NCBI GenBank assembly: GCA_030038335.1
Contig: JASHPC010000023.1
Coordinates: forward strand, 1 to 5,014
Reading direction: 5' to 3'
DNA from: Vulcanimicrobiota bacterium
Lineage (GTDB): Bacteria; Vulcanimicrobiota; Vulcanimicrobiia; Vulcanimicrobiales; Vulcanimicrobiaceae
DNA length: 5,014 bases
In this document: positions 1-5,014 of the stretch, piece by piece
Position numbering within the stretch: position 1 is the stretch's first letter
Layout of the letters: each line of letters begins with the position of its first letter
Made by a program: the position numbers and the translations under genes
Notes under the pieces: model-generated
What the model was told of the DNA's origin: nothing
Databases searched by the model: none
The model's input: only the letters and a program-made list of their open reading frames with translations

Positions 1-210
1 GTCGGCGATCTCGCTGCCCCCCCAGCAGACGAGGGTGTTGTCCAGGTCTAGGATGATGCCCCTAATGCCCGCGGCCTTGAGTTCGGGCAGCGGCACCTCG
101 GAGAGGCGGGGCGCGAACCGGTGGGGGCCGAGCATCGGGCGCCATTTGCACTGGCTATCCTCGGTATCCTCGGTTCTCTCCACAGCCTCAGAAGAGCTAT
201 CCCCTGCCAT
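1..210 (-). CDS. YqeG-like HAD-superfamily phosphatase, N-terminal part (cut by window edge)
   Basis: Seen: an open minus-strand frame whose 3' part lies beyond base 1. It carries HAD motif I, DLDNTL (about residues 55-60 from this start), preceded by a hydrophobic strand (GIIL) and followed by VCWGGSEIAD. In HAD enzymes the first Asp is the phosphorylated nucleophile and the second the general acid/base; both are present. The segment before the motif (LPELKAAGIRGIIL) resembles the YqeG-type HAD IIIA family, where motif I lies about 30 residues from the N-terminus. That spacing fits an internal ATG at 135 better than the ATG at 210. The extra 25 residues are acidic and look disordered. A GTG at 225 is also possible, with GGTGGA a few bases upstream. 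An in-frame stop at 243-241 limits the start. The gene is divergent from nrdJ. The substrate cannot be inferred, and HAD motifs II-IV are outside the window. Confidence 0.72.
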   Translation of the reverse strand, partial: MAGDSSSEAVERTEDTEDSQCKWRPMLGPHRFAPRLSEVPLPELKAAGIRGIILDLDNTLVCWGGSEIAD

Positions 211-243
211 AGACAGCCGGCTCACAAGGATTCCACCGAGTCA

Positions 244-259
244 CCACAATATCTTGTGG
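244..259 (+). promoter_or_regulatory. NrdR box 1
   Basis: The 16 bases CCACAATATCTTGTGG form an imperfect palindrome. With one more base on each side, the arms ACCACAA (243-249) and TTGTGGT (254-260) are perfect inverted repeats around TATC. The core CAATATCTTG fits the published NrdR box pattern (acaCwAtATaTwGtgt) at the most conserved positions. NrdR is the zinc-ribbon/ATP-cone repressor of ribonucleotide reductase genes in most bacteria. The site lies 48-63 bp before the nrdJ start codon, in the divergent intergenic region, as expected for direct repression of nrdJ. The nrdR gene itself is not in the window. Confidence 0.85.
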
Positions 260-282
260 TCTTCGCGGAAATATGACACAAT
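254..282 (+). promoter_or_regulatory. Candidate nrdJ promoter
   Basis: A weak sigma-70-like pair can be read: TTGTGG (254-259; three of six bases of TTGACA) and CACAAT (277-282; four of six of TATAAT) with a 17-bp spacer. The -35 element would lie in NrdR box 1 and the -10 in box 2, so bound NrdR would block polymerase. The matches are modest and other -10 choices nearby (for example around 281-286) are possible. Confidence 0.35.
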
Positions 283-291
283 AGATGCCCC
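276..291 (+). promoter_or_regulatory. NrdR box 2 (half-conserved)
   Basis: The left half ACACAATA matches the NrdR consensus well; the right half (GATGCCCC) is degenerate. Its key C (279) lies exactly 32 bp after the key C of box 1 (247). NrdR sites usually occur as tandem pairs about three helical turns apart on the same DNA face. The spacing is the main reason to call this site, since the sequence alone would be weak. Confidence 0.6.
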
Positions 292-292
292 G

Positions 293-298
293 AAGGAG
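293..298 (+). promoter_or_regulatory. Ribosome binding site of nrdJ
   Basis: AAGGAG is followed by 8 bases and then the ATG at 307. This strong Shine-Dalgarno sequence decides the nrdJ start. The frame has a TAA at 301-303, so no longer N-terminus is possible. Confidence 0.85.
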
Positions 299-306
299 CG
301 TAACGT

Positions 307-3300
307 ATGAAGTTTCGCCGGACCTATTCCGCTGTTAACGACCCATATGCTGGCCTGAAATTCGAGCCGCGGGCGTCGCGCATCGTCGATCCCGACGGCA
401 CCGTAATCTTCGAGGCAGCGAACGTGATGGTTCCTTCGGAGTGGAGTCAGGTCGCGGTCGACGTACTTGCGCAAAAATACTTTCGCAAGGCCGGCGTTCC
501 GCGCGCGCTCAAGCGTGTCGATGAGCAAGGCGTACCGGAATGGCTGCAGCGCTCGATCGCCGACGACGAAGCGCTCGCGCGGCTTCCGCGCAGCGAACAG
601 TTTGGCGCCGAGCGCGACTCACGCGAGGTCTTCAATCGCTTAGCGGGATGCTGGACGTACTGGGGCTGGAAACACGCCTATTTCAACTCCGAAGACGACG
701 CGCGCACGTATTACGATGAAATGTGCGCGATGCTCGCGCGTCAGATCGGTGCGCCGAACAGTCCGCAGTGGTTCAACACCGGCCTTCACTGGGCGTACGG
801 AATCTCCGGGCCAGCGCAAGGGCATTGGTTCGTCGATCCGCAGAACGAACAGCTCACGCGCTCGACGAGCGCGTACGAGCATCCAGCCCCGCACGCGTGC
901 CTCCCGTATTGGGCGCCCGTCTCGACACCCGACGGTCCCGTGCCGATCGGCAAAATCGTCGAGCGTAACCTCATCGGGCTCCAGGTCTACGACGCGCGTT
1001 CAACGACGCGCATCGTTGCAGCGCAGCAGACCGGCGTGAAGCCGGTTCTGCGTGCGCATCTCGCAAACGGCTCGTACATTGAAGCGACGGCAGATCACCG
1101 CGTCTACGCGCAAGATGGTAGCGTCGCGCGCTGGCGCCAACTCGGGGAGCTTCACGCTGGTGACGTCCTCTTTGCACGCGCGGGCATCGATCCGTCGCCT
1201 TTGCCCAACTTTTTACGACGTCCGAGAAGCGCTTTGGCCACGGCCGTGCTCGAGATTCACGCTGTTGAGATTGTTGCGATCGATCAACTGCCTCAGCCGC
1301 TTCCTGTCTACGACATCGAGACCGAAAGCCACAGTTTCCTCACGAACAACGTCGTCGTTCACAACTGCTTCATCCAAAGCGTCGACGACGACCTCGTCAA
1401 CGAGGGCGGAATCATGGACCTTTGGGTCCGTGAGGCGCGCATCTTCAAATTTGGCTCAGGCTGCATTTCGGAAAATGCCCATATTCCAGTCCTTGGGCGG
1501 GGCTTAGTTCGTATCGGCGACCTCTTCGCAGAGGTCTCCAAAGGCCGTCCGCTTCAAGAGTTCGATGGATCGGGTCATTACATCGACGTTTCCACTCTTG
1601 GACTGAAGACGCTCGCGCTCGATACGGTCAGCGGCGAAATCGTCGCCGACCCCATCGACCGCGTCTGGTCGTATGACGTTGCGCAAGAGGACAAGGTGAC
1701 CGTTTCTCTGGACAACGGCACCCGCGCCACCGTCTCCGCCTGGCATCCATTCATGGTTTGGGACGGATCCGATATCGTTGAACGACGCGCGGACACGCTC
1801 CGTCGCGGAGACGCAGTGATCTCGTCGAACGCAACCGCAACGCGTCACATAGACGGCAGGGACCAGCCCATTAGCCTCTCATATACAGTAACGCGTTACA
1901 GATCGGCGCACGTTCACAACGCACGCGTTGACTCCGACCTGGCGTGGCTGGCCGGATACTTTCTCGGCGACGGGAGCCTCGGCCCACGCAAGAACACCAT
2001 CAGGCGTGGTGACACCACGTACGGCTATATCAGCCTTCGTCTTCGCTTTCATGACGAAGATCGCGAACCACTCGAAAGAGTCAAGCGAATTCTTTTCGAC
2101 AAGTTTCAGGCGCGATCGAACATCACTCAAGATGGGCGGGGCAGCAAAGGTCTCACGCTCACGTGCACACGCGCGGCTGCATGCGAATTCTTTCGAACGT
2201 TCATCAGCGAGCCCGGCGCCAAAGGTGCTCGTCTGTCTTTGCCGGACTTCGTTCGCTCTGGCGGTTACGAGCTTTGGTATGCCTTTTTCGCCGGCCTCAT
2301 CGACTCGGATGGGACGGTCAGCGAAGGCCGAGCCACGTACACGACGGAAGCTCGAAGTTTCGCTCGCGAAGTTGCAGCGATGTCTTCCCTCGTCGGCCTC
2401 GGAGGCGGCACGACCGATGATGGCACCTGCACCACGGCAGTCCTCGTGCGTCGATCGGCACCTCGGCGCTCCGTACGCGGGCTCGCCGCATTCCTCGCCA
2501 CTCCGAAGCACACAGCTGCGCTTTTGCCCGAAAGGGGCGGCGGAGCACGTCGTGCGTTTTGCATGCCTCTCGACCCTCGGCTCTCGGATAAGGTTTTCCG
2601 AGATACGCACTCGGACGGGCTCCATGCAGCGGTGAGTGGCAGAACGTTCCACATCGGCCGTCTCGTTTACGAAGGGCTCATCAACCCGCATAAGCTCGCA
2701 TCTGCGATCCGCGAGAGACCAGATCGAGAAATAGATGCAGAGCTCGCTCGCCTCTTGCGAGTCTGCGAAAGCGTCGCATTCGTATCCGGTGTTGCGCCAT
2801 GCGAAGACCCCGTACGGTTCAACGATCTCACCACTCGGTCTACCAACACGTATCTTGCCGGCGAGCGTGGATTAGCCGTCATTCACAATACCGGTTCCAA
2901 TTTCTCGAAACTTCGCAGTGTGGGCGAGCGGCTTTCCGGTGGCGGGACGTCTTCCGGGTTAATGTCGTTTCTGCGCGTCGGCGACCGCGCAGCGGGAGCG
3001 ATCAAATCGGGCGGCACGACACGCCGCGCAGCGAAGATGGTCGTGCTCGATCTCGATCACCCCGACATCGAGCAGTTCATCAACTGGAAAGTCCACGAGG
3101 AGCAAAAGGTCTCGGCGCTCGTCGCCGGATCGCTTTCGGTCGAGAAGCATCTCAACGCGGTCATGCGTGCCGCTACGGATCCCACGGTCGCGGAGGCGGC
3201 TCGTCTCGATCCAACGCTGAACCCAGCACTTCGCGCCGCGTTGCGCGCTGCGGTGGCCGCCGGCATCCCATCGGCAAACGTACAGTACGCGCTCGACTTC

Positions 3301-5014
3301 GCGAAGCAAGGCTATACGTCGCTCGAGATCGACACGTACGATGTCAACTGGGACGGCGAGGCATATGGCACCGTCTCCGGTCAAAACTCCAACAACTCAG
3401 TTCGCATTCCGAACGATTTCTTCAAAGCGCTCGATGCCGGCGAAGATTGGAATCTCTTGCGGCGCACCGACGGCGGCGTTGCGCGCACCGTTCCTGCGGC
3501 TAATCTTTGGGAACACATCGGCACCGCGGCGTGGCAGTGCGCTGATCCGGGCCTGCAGTTCGACACGACGATCAACGAGTGGCACACGTGTCCAACTGAC
3601 GGTCGCATCAACGCAAGTAATCCTTGCAGTGAGTACTTGTTCCTCGATGATACCGCTTGCAACCTGTCAAGTTTGAACCTCGTTACGTTCGAGAACGAGC
3701 GAGGCGAGTTCGATGCAGCGCGTTTCGCCGAAGCGTGCCGTATTTGGACGTTCACGCTCGAGATCAGCGTCCTTATGGCGCAGTTTCCGAGTCGCGTTAT
3801 TGCGCAGAAGTCCTACGACTTCCGGACGCTCGGCTTGGGATATGCAAATCTCGGAACACTGCTCATGCGCATGGGGCTGCCCTATGATTCCCTGTACGCG
3901 TTCGATTGGTGCGCGGCAATCACGTCACTCATGACGGGCGCGGCGTATCGCTGCTCTGCCGAAATGGCACAGCAGCTCGGGGCATTCCCGCGGTATACGA
4001 TCAACTCCAACGACATGCTGCGCGTAATACGTAACCATCGTCGCTTCGCATACCAAGCGAAGTCAGAGGAATACGAGGGAATCACGACCACACCGGCATC
4101 CCAGACGACGACGCTTTTCACACAGAAGACGTGGGAACTCGCGCGCTCGATGTGGGATGATGCGCTCGCCATCGGCGAAGTTGCAGGTTATCGCAATGCA
4201 CAGACCACCGTTATCGCACCCACTGGCACAATTGCGCTTGTGATGGGCTGCGATACCACGGGCATTGAGCCGGATTTCGCGCTCGTGAAGTTCAAGAAGC
4301 TCGCTGGCGGCGGCTACTTCAAGATCGTCAATGAGTCCGTCGAACAGGCGCTGCGTAAGCTCGGCTACGCCGAAGATCAAATCGCGGCTATCGAGACGTA
4401 TGCGAAGGGCACGGGAACGCTCGAAGGTGCCCCGCACGTGAACAAGGCGACGCTCCGTGCGAAAGGCTTCGACGACGAAAGCCTCGGACGGATAGAAGCA
4501 GCCCTTCCAACGGCATTCGAGCTTCCATTTGCGTTCAATCGTTTCGTTCTCGGCGACGAGTTTTGCAAGACGAAGCTCGGCATCAGCGACGAGCAGCTCG
4601 GGGACTGGAGCTTCTCCGTTCTTCGTGACGGACTCGGCTTTACGCCGCAGCAGATCGAGGAGGCCTCGGCCCATGTCTGCGGCCGTATGACGCTCGAAGG
4701 CGCACCGCATTTGAAAGACGAGCACCTTCCGGTCTTCGATTGCGCAACGCCGTGCGGTAAGTACGGCACGCGCTTCATTCGGCCGCTCGCGCACGTCGAT
4801 ATGCTCGCTGCCGCACAGCCTTCGATCAGCGGCTCCATCTCCAAGACGATCAACCTCCCACAAACGGCGACGATCGAAGACGTCAAAGAAGCGTATCGCT
4901 ATTCGTGGGAACGCATGGTGAAGGCGGTTGCGCTTTACCGCGATGGATCGAAGCTTTCACAGCCGCTCGCGGCGAGTTACGATCTTGGGGGCGAAGGCGA
5001 CGTCGACGACAACT
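307..5014 (+). CDS. nrdJ: Adenosylcobalamin-dependent class II ribonucleotide reductase with two inteins (3' end outside window)
   Basis: NrdJ reduces ribonucleotides to deoxyribonucleotides in the cytoplasm, using a thiyl radical generated by adenosylcobalamin. The frame has no stop from 307 to the edge: 1569 codons, 937 after removing inteins at residues 198-353 and 386-861. The N-terminal class II domain includes QKYFRKAGVP and SPQWFNTGLHWAYGI. The catalytic barrel carries the redox Cys of ACFIQS (precursor 354, spliced 198), SGGGTSSGLMSF, QNSNNSVR, the radical-site motif NPCSE (Asn 1105, thiyl Cys 1107, Glu 1109), the partner redox Cys of TACNLSSLNL (1118, spliced 486), the phosphate loop PTGTIA, and the class II signature GCDTTGIEPDF followed by VKFKKLAGGGYF. 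All catalytic residues expected in the window are present. SKTINLP and ALYRDGSKLSQP mark the end of the core. The C-terminal cysteine tail used for re-reduction would lie downstream. The ATG at 307 is set by AAGGAG and an upstream in-frame TAA. Confidence 0.96.
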   Translation, partial: MKFRRTYSAVNDPYAGLKFEPRASRIVDPDGTVIFEAANVMVPSEWSQVAVDVLAQKYFRKAGVPRALKRVDEQGVPEWLQRSIADDEALARLPRSEQFGAERDSREVFNRLAGCWTYWGWKHAYFNSEDDARTYYDEMCAMLARQIGAPNSPQWFNTGLHWAYGISGPAQGHWFVDPQNEQLTRSTSAYEHPAPHACLPYWAPVSTPDGPVPIGKIVERNLIGLQVYDARSTTRIVAAQQTGVKPVLRAHLANGSYIEATADHRVYAQDGSVARWRQLGELHAGDVLFARAGIDPSPLPNFLRRPRSALATAVLEIHAVEIVAIDQLPQPLPVYDIETESHSFLTNNVVVHNCFIQSVDDDLVNEGGIMDLWVREARIFKFGSGCISENAHIPVLGRGLVRIGDLFAEVSKGRPLQEFDGSGHYIDVSTLGLKTLALDTVSGEIVADPIDRVWSYDVAQEDKVTVSLDNGTRATVSAWHPFMVWDGSDIVERRADTLRRGDAVISSNATATRHIDGRDQPISLSYTVTRYRSAHVHNARVDSDLAWLAGYFLGDGSLGPRKNTIRRGDTTYGYISLRLRFHDEDREPLERVKRILFDKFQARSNITQDGRGSKGLTLTCTRAAACEFFRTFISEPGAKGARLSLPDFVRSGGYELWYAFFAGLIDSDGTVSEGRATYTTEARSFAREVAAMSSLVGLGGGTTDDGTCTTAVLVRRSAPRRSVRGLAAFLATPKHTAALLPERGGGARRAFCMPLDPRLSDKVFRDTHSDGLHAAVSGRTFHIGRLVYEGLINPHKLASAIRERPDREIDAELARLLRVCESVAFVSGVAPCEDPVRFNDLTTRSTNTYLAGERGLAVIHNTGSNFSKLRSVGERLSGGGTSSGLMSFLRVGDRAAGAIKSGGTTRRAAKMVVLDLDHPDIEQFINWKVHEEQKVSALVAGSLSVEKHLNAVMRAATDPTVAEAARLDPTLNPALRAALRAAVAAGIPSANVQYALDFAKQGYTSLEIDTYDVNWDGEAYGTVSGQNSNNSVRIPNDFFKALDAGEDWNLLRRTDGGVARTVPAANLWEHIGTAAWQCADPGLQFDTTINEWHTCPTDGRINASNPCSEYLFLDDTACNLSSLNLVTFENERGEFDAARFAEACRIWTFTLEISVLMAQFPSRVIAQKSYDFRTLGLGYANLGTLLMRMGLPYDSLYAFDWCAAITSLMTGAAYRCSAEMAQQLGAFPRYTINSNDMLRVIRNHRRFAYQAKSEEYEGITTTPASQTTTLFTQKTWELARSMWDDALAIGEVAGYRNAQTTVIAPTGTIALVMGCDTTGIEPDFALVKFKKLAGGGYFKIVNESVEQALRKLGYAEDQIAAIETYAKGTGTLEGAPHVNKATLRAKGFDDESLGRIEAALPTAFELPFAFNRFVLGDEFCKTKLGISDEQLGDWSFSVLRDGLGFTPQQIEEASAHVCGRMTLEGAPHLKDEHLPVFDCATPCGKYGTRFIRPLAHVDMLAAAQPSISGSISKTINLPQTATIEDVKEAYRYSWERMVKAVALYRDGSKLSQPLAASYDLGGEGDVDDN
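898..1365 (+). other. Mini-intein 1 in NrdJ (no homing endonuclease), 156 residues
   Basis: A self-splicing protein insert that should excise after translation. The host family reads PHACFIQSV without interruption; here 156 residues begin at Cys 898-900 and end in VVVHN, followed by Cys-Phe-Ile-Gln-Ser. The junctions are therefore fixed by both motifs and extein continuity. Visible intein blocks: Cys1 with STPDGPVPIG (block A), the TADH motif at intein residues 64-67 (block B, TxxH), VYDIETESHSF at about 137-147 (block F), and the terminal His155-Asn156 (block G), with Cys as +1 nucleophile. Only about 70 residues separate blocks B and F and no LAGLIDADG motif is seen, so it can splice but not home by itself. 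All canonical splicing residues are present. The stretch right after Cys1 (LPYWAP) is an unusual block A. Confidence 0.93.
1462..2889 (+). mobile_element. Intein 2 in NrdJ with LAGLIDADG homing endonuclease, 476 residues
   Basis: Inserted between FKFGSG and TGSNFSKLR, which are contiguous in intein-free NrdJ. It begins with Cys1 (1462-1464; CISENAHIPVLGRG, block A) and ends with VIHN (475-476 are His-Asn), with Thr as the +1 nucleophile. Block B is NGTRATVSAWHPF, with Ser92 where Thr is usual and His95 conserved, followed by RRADTLRRGDAVI. The central part carries both endonuclease motifs. Block F reads FNDLTTRSTNTYLA, with Asn462 where many inteins have His. An inserted gene or intron is unlikely because the frame is continuous and both ends are protein-splicing motifs. 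Length is typical for a bifunctional intein. As an element it would spread by cutting intein-free nrdJ alleles at this conserved codon stretch. Confidence 0.95.
1930..2600 (+). other. LAGLIDADG (DOD-type) homing endonuclease domain inside intein 2
   Basis: Two endonuclease motifs are visible: LAGYFLGDG at 1948-1974 (intein residues 163-171) and FAGLIDSDG at 2287-2313 (276-284). The catalytic acidic residue, the Asp just before the last Gly, is present in both, so the domain looks competent for DNA cleavage. About 100 residues separate the motifs, normal for a single-chain enzyme. Between them, YGYISLRLRFHDED and the stretch around FDKFQARSNITQ look like the DNA-contacting strands and helices of the first half. 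Domain edges are estimates; the motif positions are exact. The expected target is the intein-free nrdJ sequence spanning the GSG/TGS codons. Confidence 0.85.

Noticed and set aside
211..306. Cobalamin riboswitch controlling nrdJ
   Set aside because: The gap is only 96 bp, too short for the roughly 200-nt cobalamin element, and no B12-box-like sequence is seen.
1928..2635. Plus-strand open frame of 235 codons in another frame
   Set aside because: Overlaps the homing endonuclease in a different frame, with low-complexity Arg/Ser/Ala composition and no family resemblance. Free-standing endonuclease genes inside inteins are in frame, as here.
1879..2691. Minus-strand open frame of 270 codons
   Set aside because: It lies antisense to intein 2, whose frame carries clear splicing and LAGLIDADG motifs. 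The antisense translation is rich in Arg/Ser with no recognisable motif; it is a shadow typical of GC-rich DNA.
1462..2889. Group I or II intron as an explanation for the insertion
   Set aside because: The reading frame is continuous through both junctions and the ends are protein-splicing motifs (Cys1 and His-Asn/Thr). Introns would not need to preserve these.
2799..3503. Plus-strand open frame of 234 codons in another frame
   Set aside because: Arg-rich shadow crossing the intein 2/extein 3 junction; the nrdJ frame explains the DNA fully.
4063..4863. Minus-strand open frame of 266 codons
   Set aside because: Antisense to conserved NrdJ sequence (PTGTIA, GIEPDF, SKTINLP). No domain is recognisable in the antisense product.
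1..5014. CRISPR arrays, tRNA/rRNA genes, insertion sequences, tandem repeats
   Set aside because: No repeat-spacer pattern, tRNA-like arms or terminal inverted repeats were seen by eye. The only clear inverted repeat is the NrdR box.

Overview
The window is dominated by one plus-strand reading frame, open from an ATG at 307 to the last base. It encodes an adenosylcobalamin-dependent (class II) ribonucleotide reductase, NrdJ, interrupted by two in-frame inteins. The precursor is at least 1569 codons long. Removing both inteins (156 and 476 residues) leaves 937 residues of NrdJ, which align with the family from its N-terminus to the SKTINLP / ALYRDGSKLSQP region. The window ends before the C-terminal tail.

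Layout. Positions 1-210 (minus strand) hold the 5' part of a divergent gene for a YqeG-like HAD-superfamily phosphatase, cut by the window edge. Positions 211-306 are the divergent intergenic region. They contain a near-perfect NrdR box (244-259), a half-conserved second box exactly 32 bp downstream (276-291), a weak promoter-like pair overlapping both boxes, and an AAGGAG ribosome binding site 8 nt before the nrdJ start. From 307 the order is: extein 1 (307-897), mini-intein without endonuclease (898-1365), a 32-residue extein 2 (1366-1461), a large intein with a two-motif LAGLIDADG homing endonuclease (1462-2889), and extein 3 (2890-5014, running off the window). No stretch over 300 bases lacks a gene.

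How it works together. NrdJ makes deoxyribonucleotides using adenosylcobalamin and needs no oxygen or small radical subunit. The NrdR boxes suggest nucleotide-sensing repression. Both inteins sit in highly conserved catalytic-core segments, and the first splices directly onto the redox-active cysteine. Active enzyme should therefore exist only after both inteins are removed.

Organism. The DNA is GC-rich and strongly prefers G/C at third codon positions. Class II RNR plus an NrdR box indicates a bacterium. I cannot name the phylum from the sequence; a GC-rich environmental lineage is plausible but is a guess.
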